Origin: Murimonas intestini
GTDB lineage: Bacteria; Bacillota; Clostridia; Lachnospirales; Lachnospiraceae
Assembly: GCF_024622195.1 (NCBI RefSeq)
Contig: NZ_JANKBI010000001.1
Coordinates: 124,001-188,000, forward strand
DNA: 64,000 nucleotides
Direction: 5' to 3'
Shown here: piece by piece, positions 16,776 through 24,365 of the stretch
How the letters are laid out: each line of letters begins with the position of its first letter
How positions within the stretch are numbered: position 1 is the first letter of the stretch
Notes under the pieces: model-generated
The model's database searches: none
Told to the model about the DNA's origin: nothing
What the model saw: the letters and a program-made list of their open reading frames with translations, nothing else
Made by a program: the position numbers and the translations under genes

Positions 16776-17129
16776 TTATAATTCTTCTACGGATACGCTT
16801 TTTCCGTCTCTCCAGATCCTTTCCAGATCATAAAAGAGCCTGTTTTCTGTATCAAATACATGGATAATAATATCGCCGTAATCCATCAATATCCAGTTTG
16901 CAGTGCTGTAGCCTTCAATCTGTTTAGGAGTATAACCAGCCTTACCCAGCTCCTCTTCCACATTGTCTGTGAGCGCCTGCACCTGATTCCTGTTAGTTCC
17001 GCTGGCTATGATAAAATAATCTGCCAGGACGGAGACATCACCGATATTGATTACCTTTAAATCTTCTGCTTTTTTGTCCTCCAGCGCCGCACATGCCAAG
17101 CGCGCCATCTCTTTTGAACGGTTGTCCAT
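16776..17129 (-). CDS. rsfS: Ribosomal silencing factor RsfS
   Basis: 117 residues from the ATG at 17129 (AAAAGGAG seven bases upstream). RsfS binds ribosomal protein L14 and blocks 30S/50S joining in starvation. Family hallmarks are present: DLKVINIGDVSVLADYFIIASGTNRNQVQAL and the GYSTANWILMDYGDIIIHVFD block ending in RLFYDLERIW. Last gene of the obg-yhbY-nadD-yqeK-rsfS run; a strong terminator follows. Confidence 0.97.
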   Translation of the reverse strand: MDNRSKEMARLACAALEDKKAEDLKVINIGDVSVLADYFIIASGTNRNQVQALTDNVEEELGKAGYTPKQIEGYSTANWILMDYGDIIIHVFDTENRLFYDLERIWRDGKSVSVEEL

Positions 17130-17133
17130 AAAT

Positions 17134-17727
17134 TCACTCCTTTTCATATAATTTTTTTGCGTAATACTCATACGCTTCCTCTGTTGCAGGATCGACTGAC
17201 TTTGGAGAGTTTTCCAGATAATGCAGGGTATCCTTCAGTACAGAATACATGGCTTCATCCAGGCTTACAAAAGCCAGCCTGCGTATTCTCTTCAGGTTGG
17301 ATGCCTTGTCACGCATGGGCTCTATATAATCCGCCAGATAGATCACCTTCTCCAGGTCTGTCATGCCAGGCCTTCCTGTAGTATGGTATCTGATGGCATC
17401 CAGTATTTCCTGGTCGCTTACTCCATAGCTTCTTGAGGCAAAATAGGCACCCAGCTTTGCATGAAGCAGATATGGGCTCTTCTGTTCCGCCTCTGTGACT
17501 TCTATATTGTATTTATAGCAGAGCGCCAGCTGTTCCTCATCCGTATAGCATTTGGCACAGTCGTGCAGAAGTCCTGCGGTCTCGGCCTGGATAATATCCA
17601 TCCCATAACACATTGCCAGGGAGGCAGCTGTGTACATCACGCCAAGGGTATGATGGTACCTGTAGCTGTCCAGATTTTTCTTTAGCTTTTTACGCATTAC
17701 TTCTAAATTATTTTTACTCATTGTCAT
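17134..17727 (-). CDS. yqeK: YqeK-type HD phosphohydrolase (Ap4A hydrolase)
   Basis: About 197 residues from the ATG at 17727 (another ATG at 17721 is possible; the start overlaps the end of nadD by some 14 bases). HD-domain metal site: H in RYHHTLGV, HDCAK, and the LLHAKLGA and RYHTTGRPGMT segments. YqeK proteins hydrolyse diadenosine tetraphosphate symmetrically. The nadD-yqeK-rsfS order is conserved across Firmicutes. Confidence 0.95.
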   Translation of the reverse strand: MTMSKNNLEVMRKKLKKNLDSYRYHHTLGVMYTAASLAMCYGMDIIQAETAGLLHDCAKCYTDEEQLALCYKYNIEVTEAEQKSPYLLHAKLGAYFASRSYGVSDQEILDAIRYHTTGRPGMTDLEKVIYLADYIEPMRDKASNLKRIRRLAFVSLDEAMYSVLKDTLHYLENSPKSVDPATEEAYEYYAKKLYEKE

Positions 17728-18352
17728 CACACTCTTTATAAAGTCCATGTTTTTCAATATAACGGATCACTTCATCAGGCACATAGTAGCGTATCGATTT
17801 TCCCAGAGAAAGCCAGCTGCGTATAGTACCGGATGAAATGTCAATATTCGGGGTATCCAGCTTTAGTATCTGCGCTCCCAGCTTTTCCTTCAGATAACAT
17901 ATCTGAGCATCCATCTCTTCCCCGGAAATATGATTTCTCACTGCCGCCACAAGAGTACACAGGCCGCAGATCTTTTCCGGCTCCTTCCAGCTCTCAAAAC
18001 TGAACAGAGAATCTGCGCCTATGATAAAATAGTACTCAGTATCCGGATTTTCCGCCTTAAGGCGCTCCAGTGTCTCCTTCGTATAAGTGTAGCCCTCATC
18101 ATGGGTTTCTGCCAGCGAAAGGGCAAAATGGCTGTTTGGCCCGATGGCCTCCTGTACCATTTCCACGCGCTGCAGGGTACTGGCCCGTCCTCTCCTGTCC
18201 CGCTTATGGGGCGGATTGCCTGACGGCATGAACAGTACCTGATCCAGCCCAAACTGCAGAAAAGCATTTTCTCCCAAAATCAGATGGCCTATATGGATGG
18301 GATCAAATGTCCCTCCCATAATGCCAACCTTCCGCATCTTTTTTGTATCCAT
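17714..18352 (-). CDS. nadD: Nicotinate-nucleotide adenylyltransferase
   Basis: 212 residues. NadD makes deamido-NAD from nicotinate mononucleotide and ATP. The nucleotidyltransferase motif GGTFDPIHIGHL is at 14-25 and the C-terminal ISSGTIRSWLSLGKSIRYYVPDEV block (SSTxIR signature, here SSGTIR) is complete. It begins 15 bases after yhbY and overlaps yqeK. A second ATG five codons in is possible. Confidence 0.97.
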   Translation of the reverse strand: MDTKKMRKVGIMGGTFDPIHIGHLILGENAFLQFGLDQVLFMPSGNPPHKRDRRGRASTLQRVEMVQEAIGPNSHFALSLAETHDEGYTYTKETLERLKAENPDTEYYFIIGADSLFSFESWKEPEKICGLCTLVAAVRNHISGEEMDAQICYLKEKLGAQILKLDTPNIDISSGTIRSWLSLGKSIRYYVPDEVIRYIEKHGLYKECDDNE

Positions 18353-18367
18353 CGCCAGATCCCCGTA

Positions 18368-18661
18368 TTACAGCGGCAGCAGGATTTTCTTCTTGTTGTC
18401 CTTGCCTTCCCTGTAAAGCACGATTTTTTTCCCGATCACCTGAACTACCTGGGAATGTGTTCTTTCTGCTACTATATTGGCCAGCTCTTTCGGGTCATCA
18501 GCACAATTCTGCAGCACATTTATCTTGATAAGCTCTCTTGCGGCCAGCGCCTCAGCAACTGCTTCCGTTACTTCTGGAGTCAGGCTCGATTTCCCGATCT
18601 GGAAAATCGGGTCCATGGTCATTGCAAGACTTTTTAAATAAGCTCTCTGTTTACTTGTCAT
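18368..18661 (-). CDS. yhbY: YhbY family RNA-binding protein (CRM domain)
   Basis: 97 residues covering one CRM domain: TSKQRAYLKSLAMTMDPIFQIGKSSLT and the KVLQNC-like INVLQNCADDPKELA region, with the conserved GKKIVLYR near the end. Members associate with pre-50S particles. It sits 8 bases after obg, in the usual ribosome-assembly gene order. Confidence 0.95.
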   Translation of the reverse strand: MTSKQRAYLKSLAMTMDPIFQIGKSSLTPEVTEAVAEALAARELIKINVLQNCADDPKELANIVAERTHSQVVQVIGKKIVLYREGKDNKKKILLPL

Positions 18662-18669
18662 ACTTCCTC

Positions 18670-19962
18670 CTATTTGTAATAATCGAACTGAAGGCCATAC
18701 ATGCGAACTGTATCACCTTCCTGGATGCCTGCAGCTTCCAGTTCATCCAATATTCCCTGCTCTTTTAAGAAACGCTGGAAGAATGTAAAGCCCTTCTCAG
18801 AATCCAGGTTCGTGTAGCCCAGCATTTTTTCGATCTTCGGCCCTTCCACAATATACGTATTCGCTTCTTCAGCAGATTTTTCTACTGTATAAGTCAGATT
18901 TTCATCTATATGCATATCCTCAGGGAAGAATTCCTGTTCAAAGACAACAGCCTCATCAGGAACAGTATCCAGCAGCTCCCTCACATAATACAGCAGCTCT
19001 TTGATCCCTTTTCCGCTCACGGCAGAAACTGCAAACACTTTTATGCCCTGAGACTCAAAAACATCCCTTATCCGCTGTACAGGATCCTCATCACCTTCAT
19101 AGATGACATCGATCTTGTTCGCAGCGATCACCTGGGGCCTGGCGCCTATCTCTTCATTATAGGCCTTCAGCTCCAGATTTATTTTTTCAATATCATCCAC
19201 AGGATCACGTCCTTCCGTAGAAGCGGCATCCACCATGTGGATCAATACTTTTGTACGTTCAATATGGCGCAGAAATTCATGGCCGAGTCCGATTCCTTCT
19301 GAAGCGCCTTCAATAAGTCCCGGAATATCCGCGATCACAAAACCTCTTCCGCCTTCCAGGTCTACCACACCCAGATTCGGGTTCAGTGTAGTGAAATGAT
19401 AGTTGGCAATTTTAGGCTTTGCGTTCGTAACCCGCGCAAGCAGTGTGGATTTTCCCACATTCGGGAATCCTACAAGCCCCACATCAGCGATAACCTTCAG
19501 TTCCAGCCTTACCCAGAGCTCCCTGGCCTGCTGTCCCGGCTGGGCATACTTGGGCGCCTGCATGGTGGCGGTGGCAAAATTCATGTTTCCCAGACCGCCC
19601 CGTCCTCCTTTGAGGATGACCTGGCGCCTGTTTTCTCCTGACATATCAGCGATAACTTTTCCGCTCTCTGCCTCTTTGATCACTGTCCCTTCCGGAACCT
19701 TTAATATAAGATCTTCCCCGTTAGCCCCGTGACACCTTGTCTTTTTCCCGGATTCTCCGTCACCGGCGCTGTATTTCTGCTTATGCCGGTAATCAGACAG
19801 TGTATTAAGGCCTTCGTCAACCTCAAAAATAACATCTCCGCCCTTGCCGCCGTCTCCGCCGTCCGGACCTCCGTTCGGCACAAAGAGTTCACGTCTGAAG
19901 CTCACATGTCCGTCGCCGCCTTTTCCTGACCGTATATATATTTTTGCCCTGTCAGCAAACAA
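18670..19962 (-). CDS. obg: Obg/CgtA GTPase
   Basis: 430 residues in three parts: the glycine-rich Obg fold (1-158, GGxGGDGHVSFRRE type repeats), the G domain (about 159-330: G1 GFPNVGKST, G3 DIPGLIEGA, G4 NKID) and the C-terminal OCT domain found in Gram-positive Obg. It acts in 50S assembly and stress control. The start is a TTG preceded by AAGGTGAG. A terminator separates it from rpmA, so it should have its own promoter in 19963-20050. Confidence 0.97.
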   Translation of the reverse strand: MFADRAKIYIRSGKGGDGHVSFRRELFVPNGGPDGGDGGKGGDVIFEVDEGLNTLSDYRHKQKYSAGDGESGKKTRCHGANGEDLILKVPEGTVIKEAESGKVIADMSGENRRQVILKGGRGGLGNMNFATATMQAPKYAQPGQQARELWVRLELKVIADVGLVGFPNVGKSTLLARVTNAKPKIANYHFTTLNPNLGVVDLEGGRGFVIADIPGLIEGASEGIGLGHEFLRHIERTKVLIHMVDAASTEGRDPVDDIEKINLELKAYNEEIGARPQVIAANKIDVIYEGDEDPVQRIRDVFESQGIKVFAVSAVSGKGIKELLYYVRELLDTVPDEAVVFEQEFFPEDMHIDENLTYTVEKSAEEANTYIVEGPKIEKMLGYTNLDSEKGFTFFQRFLKEQGILDELEAAGIQEGDTVRMYGLQFDYYK

Positions 19963-20050
19963 ATTCTCACCTTCTTATCTGTTATATTCTTTCCAACGTC
20001 TATTTTATCGCATGCCCCGTCAATGCGCAAGGGGCTTGTTTTCAAGATAT

Positions 20051-20082
20051 AAAAATGGCTTCAAACCATTCGATTTGAAGCC
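20051..20082 (-). terminator. Terminator after rpmA
   Basis: Perfect hairpin GGCTTCAAA / TTTGAAGCC (20057-20065 with 20074-20082, 8-base loop), followed on the minus strand by ATTTTT. It lies 10 bases after the rpmA stop and closes the rplU-prp-rpmA operon. Confidence 0.9.
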
Positions 20083-20092
20083 ACAATCATTA

Positions 20093-20380
20093 TTATTCTG
20101 CTGAAACCGGAACGACAGAAACCTGTTTCTTGTCTCTTCCTTTTCTCTCGAATCTTACGACACCGTCTACTAATGCGAATAAAGTGTCATCTCCGCCGCG
20201 GCCAACGTTCACGCCCGGATGAATCTTTGTTCCACGCTGTCTGTAAATAATGTTACCAGCTTTAGCGAACTGTCCGTCTGCTCTTTTCGCACCAAGTCTC
20301 TTAGACTCAGAGTCTCTGCCGTTCTTTGTAGAACCGACTCCCTTTTTATGAGCGAAAATCTGAAGGTTCATAGTTAACAT
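20093..20380 (-). CDS. rpmA: 50S ribosomal protein L27
   Basis: 95 residues, complete L27 (STKNGRDSESKRLGAK, IIYRQRGTKIHPG). It carries the Firmicute N-terminal extension ending LQIFA before HKKGVG, which the Prp protease removes; prp is directly upstream. AGGAGG sits 7 bases before the ATG at 20380 and overlaps the prp stop. Confidence 0.98.
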   Translation of the reverse strand: MLTMNLQIFAHKKGVGSTKNGRDSESKRLGAKRADGQFAKAGNIIYRQRGTKIHPGVNVGRGGDDTLFALVDGVVRFERKGRDKKQVSVVPVSAE

Positions 20381-20382
20381 AG

Positions 20383-20706
20383 TTACACCTCCTCGAATAT
20401 CAGTTTGATATATTCATTCCCGTAATTTTTTTGTATGTCCATAAGTCCCAGTACCATGGAATCCAGTAAAAGAGATGTTTCCTTCGATATCACGCCTTCC
20501 AGCACAAGCTCTAAGAGCCCGTCGTCCTGCCTTACGGCAAACCTGTCAGCTGTAAACTTCTCAATGGAATTAATGGCATTGACTGTCAGTACAGACACTG
20601 CCGCACAGATGATATCACTGCCTTCCGTGCCATATCCTGCATGGCCTTCTGACAGAAACCCTTCATACTGCTGATCCTCATTTTTATATACTGTTATTGT
20701 AATCAT
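20383..20706 (-). CDS. prp: Ribosomal-processing cysteine protease Prp
   Basis: 107 residues from the ATG at 20706. The catalytic pair is visible: His in EGHAGYG and Cys in DIICAAVSVL. Prp cleaves the L27 extension at the (L/N)QIFA site seen in the next gene. Encoded between L21 and L27, as in nearly all Firmicutes with the extended L27. Confidence 0.96.
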   Translation of the reverse strand: MITITVYKNEDQQYEGFLSEGHAGYGTEGSDIICAAVSVLTVNAINSIEKFTADRFAVRQDDGLLELVLEGVISKETSLLLDSMVLGLMDIQKNYGNEYIKLIFEEV

Positions 20707-20712
20707 AGACAA

Positions 20713-21018
20713 TTAAGCGTTGATTTTATCAATCTTAACCTGTGTGTACTGCTGTCTGTGACCGTTTTTCTTGTGATATCCAGTTTTTCTCTTATACTTA
20801 TAGACAATCACTTTTTTTGCTTTAGCGTTTTTAACAACGCTAGCGGTTACAGTTGCATCTGCTACGTCAGCTCCGACCTTTAAACCGTCATTGCTTACTG
20901 CGAGAACGTTATCAAATGTAACGGTTTCTCCTGCTTCTACACCAAGCTTTTCTACGTTAATGATATCGCCTTCGGCTACTTTGTACTGTTTACCACCTGT
21001 TGCAATAATTGCGTACAT
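20713..21018 (-). CDS. rplU: 50S ribosomal protein L21
   Basis: 101 residues from MYAIIATGGKQYKV; AGGAGG is 6 bases upstream of the ATG at 21018. C-terminal KRKTGYHKKNGHRQ block is typical. First gene of the rplU-prp-rpmA operon, preceded by a structured leader. Confidence 0.98.
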   Translation of the reverse strand: MYAIIATGGKQYKVAEGDIINVEKLGVEAGETVTFDNVLAVSNDGLKVGADVADATVTASVVKNAKAKKVIVYKYKRKTGYHKKNGHRQQYTQVKIDKINA

Positions 21019-21116
21019 ATGGCACCTCCTATTATCATTACTCGCCAAATACGGCAGACATATCCGTCATAAAGACAAACATGACACTTAAACCTCTTTG
21101 AGCGGCATACTTATGT
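21019..21116 (-). ncRNA. Probable L21 leader (autoregulatory 5' UTR)
   Basis: The ~98-base leader between promoter and rplU can fold: GTCAT / ATGAC and ACGG / CCGT stems follow each other, enclosed by CTCAAA and TTTGGCGAG segments. Firmicute rplU genes commonly carry the L21 leader, which is thought to bind L21. I match it by position and foldability, not by covariance model. Confidence 0.5.
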
Positions 21117-21145
21117 ATACTAGCATATTTTTTTATTATCGTCAA
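21117..21145 (-). promoter_or_regulatory. Promoter of rplU-prp-rpmA
   Basis: TTGACG (21140-21145) and TAGTAT (21117-21122) are 17 bases apart on the minus strand, about 100 bases before the rplU ATG. Confidence 0.7.
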
Positions 21146-21163
21146 CCATTTTTATACATTTTT

Positions 21164-21529
21164 TTACCTGGCAGGCACAATTTCTATCCAGTAGCCGTCC
21201 GGGTCTTCAATGAAGTAAATTCCCATCCCCTCGTTCTCAAAACAGATGCATCCCATCTCTTTATGCCTCTGGTGGAACTTCTCATATTCGTCTGTCTCAA
21301 AAGCAAGGTGGAATTCTCCTTCTCCCAGGTCATAAGCCTCTTTCCTGTCAGTGAGGTATGTAAGTTCAAGCACAAAATCAGTCATGCCGTCCCCCAGAAA
21401 GACAAGCTTAAAGGAACCGTCTGCCGCTGTGCTCTCTTTGACAGGCTTAAGCCCCAGAGCCTTGTCATAGAAGTCCAGAGATCTCTGCAGATCAAGTACG
21501 TTAAAATTAAAATGTGCAAAATGTATCAT
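21164..21529 (-). CDS. VOC/glyoxalase family protein
   Basis: 121 residues with the beta-alpha-beta-beta-beta pattern of the glyoxalase I/VOC fold: FAHFNFNVLDLQRSLDFYDKALGLKPV at the start and FIEDPDGYWIEIVP at the end. Metal ligands His/Glu typical of lactoylglutathione lyase are plausible (H5, E at FEVAF-like FHLAFE, E near C-terminus). Lies 5 bases after the PHP gene. Exact substrate unknown. Confidence 0.88.
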   Translation of the reverse strand: MIHFAHFNFNVLDLQRSLDFYDKALGLKPVKESTAADGSFKLVFLGDGMTDFVLELTYLTDRKEAYDLGEGEFHLAFETDEYEKFHQRHKEMGCICFENEGMGIYFIEDPDGYWIEIVPAR

Positions 21530-21534
21530 AATAT

Positions 21535-22371
21535 TTATCTCCTTTTCAAAATAGTGTTAAGAGGAAAAAAAGAAATGTCCTCATATATCATATTATAATC
21601 CCCAATCTGACCTCCGCTTGAGGAGAGCACCCCATGGCAGTCGCTTCCGCCTGTCACAAAAAGCCCGTTTTCTTCTGCATACAGCTTTATATAGTTCATA
21701 TCCTCCGGCGTATTAGAGGGATGTACGAGTTCGATCCCTTTTATCCCGGCTTTGACAAATTCAGGAATAAGACAATAATTCTGCTGCTGCCCTGGATGTG
21801 CCAGGACGGGTATCCCGCCTCCCTCTGTGATTGCTTTTATTACAGGAACGGGTTCAGGGAAATCATAGGCCATTTCCAACGGGCCGTTATTTTTGTACAT
21901 GCTTTTCATCCATGTGCCAAACATGTCAGGGATTATCCCCTTCTTAAACAACACATAATTAATATGCTGCCTGTAGAGCGCCGGTCCGCTGCACTCTTTC
22001 CTGGCCTCCTCTTCCGTGACAGGATATCCCATCTCCTGAAGCAATGCCAGCTGCTTTAAACTGTTTCTGTTTACACTGTCCAGCACAGGCTGCATGAGCT
22101 CCATGACAGGTCCATAATCACGGATGCCGTAACCCAGGATATGCGCGGAAAGATTTGTATCAGAATCTTTAGTCCCGCACTCTATCCCGCCCAGAATGGT
22201 GATGCTGTATTTTCTCTCCAGAGATCCCAGCAGCGCCTCATCGGGAGGCAGGAAGTGATCCGTCAGGGCAATAATATCCAGGCCTGCAGACACGCTTTGC
22301 ACCGCTGCTTCTTCCGGAGAATAGCTTCCGTCTGAAAACCGGCTGTGCAGGTGCAGATCTGTCTTCAGCAT
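21535..22371 (-). CDS. PHP-domain phosphoesterase (RNase AM/YciV-like)
   Basis: 278 residues from the ATG at 22371 (a GTG two codons earlier is also possible). The PHP metal-binding motifs are clear: DLHLHSRFSDGSYSPEE (4-20), ALTDH, the HILGYGI region, VLAHPGQ and GSDCHG. Members include nucleoside 3',5'-bisphosphatases and 5'-3' exonucleases. Follows the RNase G gene by about 45 bases, which would suit an RNA-turnover role. Confidence 0.9.
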   Translation of the reverse strand: MLKTDLHLHSRFSDGSYSPEEAAVQSVSAGLDIIALTDHFLPPDEALLGSLERKYSITILGGIECGTKDSDTNLSAHILGYGIRDYGPVMELMQPVLDSVNRNSLKQLALLQEMGYPVTEEEARKECSGPALYRQHINYVLFKKGIIPDMFGTWMKSMYKNNGPLEMAYDFPEPVPVIKAITEGGGIPVLAHPGQQQNYCLIPEFVKAGIKGIELVHPSNTPEDMNYIKLYAEENGLFVTGGSDCHGVLSSSGGQIGDYNMIYEDISFFPLNTILKRR

Positions 22372-22417
22372 ATTCACTCACTTCTTTCATAATATTAGTC
22401 AGAGGCGTCTGTCTCTG

Positions 22418-23638
22418 TCAGATTGTCGCCGAATGGCTCTGGCTAAACTGTTCTGACAGCGGTTTGCGCACTTTTTTCCTGGTCACTTCTACAAGCCCCA
22501 GGGGAGTAATGTCAACCAGTGTCGATTTTACAGGATCCTGTTTCAGGAAACGCTCAAATTCTTTAAGCAGCTGCCCCTGGTAATCTTTTTCCTCCATATT
22601 TATAAAATCAACAATAATGATGCCGGAAACATTTCTGAGGCGCAGCTGTCTTGCAATCTCCCTGCAGGCTTCCAGATTGATCTTAAGGAAAGTTTCCTGC
22701 TGATATTTTCCCTGTGTACATTTGCCTGTATTTACATCGATAACCGTCAGCGCCTCCGTGGGCTGTATGACCAGGTAGGCGCCTGATTTTAACCATACCT
22801 TCTGCGCAAGCGCTTCTTTTAACGATTTTTCCAGGCTGTACAGTTTATTCAGAGGCAGCAGGCCATCCTCGTAAAACTTAAGGAGCGGCAGATCCCCGGG
22901 CTGGTGGACGCTCAGATATTCTTTAACTGAAGCATACAGTTCCCTGTCATCTGTAACAATGCTCTCCAGGCCTGAGGTGTAAGTATCCCTGAGAGCTGTC
23001 AGATAGTCCCTGGGCGTCTCATAGACAAGGGAAAAACATGTCCTGTGGGGCGCTGTTTCCGTAACCCTGCGGTACTCACCCAAAAGAGCTTCCAGCTCCT
23101 GTTCCAGCTCTGCCTGCCCTGCATTCCTGGCATTTGTGCGGACTACTATGCCATACTGCTCATTTCTGTATGGCTCTATCCATTCACGCAGCCTTTTCTT
23201 TTCCAGGGGCGTCAGTTTCTGTGAAAAGCCGACCCTTGTATTCCCGCTGGTAAGCACAAGGTATTTTCCAGTAAAATTAAGACAGGAGGATACAGATGGG
23301 GCCTTGGATTTACTGCTCTCCCGGCTCACCTGCACCAGCAGCTCATCTCCCTGCGCCAGGGTTTTGGCCGCAGATTTTTTTGTATATAAAGGTGTCTTAT
23401 TTTCATCCAGGGAATAATAACAGGGCATTCCTTTCCCTATCTCAATAAACGCCGCCTGGATGTTTTTAACTACGTCCCTCACCCGTCCCACATAGATGTT
23501 TCCGAGAAGTCTGTTATCCTTTACAGGTTCACAGCGGAATTCGATGACCTGCCCGCCGCGCATAAGTGCAGTCACAATATTCCCTTCCAGTTTTGTGATC
23601 AATAATTTCTCTGTTACAGTATTCTCAGCCAACTTCAT
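22418..23638 (-). CDS. rng: Ribonuclease G/E family endoribonuclease
   Basis: 406 residues from MKLAENTVTEKLLI; earlier in-frame starts would overlap the preceding gene by up to 80 bases. Contains the S1-like segment (GNIYVGRVRDVVKNIQAAFIEIG) and the catalytic DNase I-like region with Mg ligands in IDVNTGK and IIVDFINM. It ends just after VEVTRKKVRKPL, where longer homologues continue with a CPxC zinc-link; that part is missing, as in other short Firmicute versions. Co-transcribed with the radical SAM pair. Confidence 0.93.
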   Translation of the reverse strand: MKLAENTVTEKLLITKLEGNIVTALMRGGQVIEFRCEPVKDNRLLGNIYVGRVRDVVKNIQAAFIEIGKGMPCYYSLDENKTPLYTKKSAAKTLAQGDELLVQVSRESSKSKAPSVSSCLNFTGKYLVLTSGNTRVGFSQKLTPLEKKRLREWIEPYRNEQYGIVVRTNARNAGQAELEQELEALLGEYRRVTETAPHRTCFSLVYETPRDYLTALRDTYTSGLESIVTDDRELYASVKEYLSVHQPGDLPLLKFYEDGLLPLNKLYSLEKSLKEALAQKVWLKSGAYLVIQPTEALTVIDVNTGKCTQGKYQQETFLKINLEACREIARQLRLRNVSGIIIVDFINMEEKDYQGQLLKEFERFLKQDPVKSTLVDITPLGLVEVTRKKVRKPLSEQFSQSHSATI

Positions 23639-24365
23639 CCCCCAGTTCTTCCAGAGAGACAAGATTCCTGCACCCTTCTGCACCTGTGTCAGCATAGACT
23701 TCATCTCTGTTTACGCGGATTGCAAAGGGCGGGAGTTCAAAGCGGGCGAATGCTGCAAAGGCTTCCATGACAAGCTCCGGCTTTAAATTAGCAGAGCTGC
23801 CTGTGGCAAGCTGCATTTTAAATTGTAAGCCCTCTTCTCTCCCCTTATCCTCAGGCAGCAGTTCAAAGCGGTAGATCATAGGCTTAATGTCTGCTTCTTT
23901 TTCTGACTTCTTTGATTTTTTTATAATTGTGATCTCTTTCTGCCCCATAAAGGACTCAAGCATTTCTGATGCGTCCTTCTCCATATTTTCGGGAAATATC
24001 CCCCTTGGGACAGTCACAGTATAGTCTGCTGCCGCTACAAGTGACATGGCTTTTCCAGCCTTTCCTTCAGGTACCTGGCGCCAGCTGAGGATCTCTATCC
24101 CATCAGCCATAACCGCATTTAAGCGGGCGATGGCCTCCCTGGAAGAGAGGCTGCCTTTTACCTCAATATCCATATATTCCCCATTACTTGTCAGTCCAAC
24201 ACCCAGGGGGGCTGCAAACGACATGATCATATGTGGGCTGAAGCCCTCTGAGTAGACGATATCTATATCGGCCCTTCGGATTGCTTTCTGAAAATAACGC
24301 ATGATATCCAGGTGCCCGATAAATTTCATGACACCCTGCTTGGAAAATTTAATTCTTATCTTCAA
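23625..24365 (-). CDS. TIGR03936/DUF2344 radical SAM-associated protein
   Basis: 246 residues if translation starts at the TTG at 24365, which follows AAAGGAGG by 8 bases; this overlaps the upstream gene by 17 bases. Opening KIRIKFSKQGVMKFIGHLDIMRYFQKAIRRA is diagnostic of the family. It is fused to, or encoded next to, the TIGR03960 radical SAM protein in most genomes. Function unknown; RNA modification is suspected from its partners. Confidence 0.93.
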   Translation of the reverse strand: MKIRIKFSKQGVMKFIGHLDIMRYFQKAIRRADIDIVYSEGFSPHMIMSFAAPLGVGLTSNGEYMDIEVKGSLSSREAIARLNAVMADGIEILSWRQVPEGKAGKAMSLVAAADYTVTVPRGIFPENMEKDASEMLESFMGQKEITIIKKSKKSEKEADIKPMIYRFELLPEDKGREEGLQFKMQLATGSSANLKPELVMEAFAAFARFELPPFAIRVNRDEVYADTGAEGCRNLVSLEELGDEVG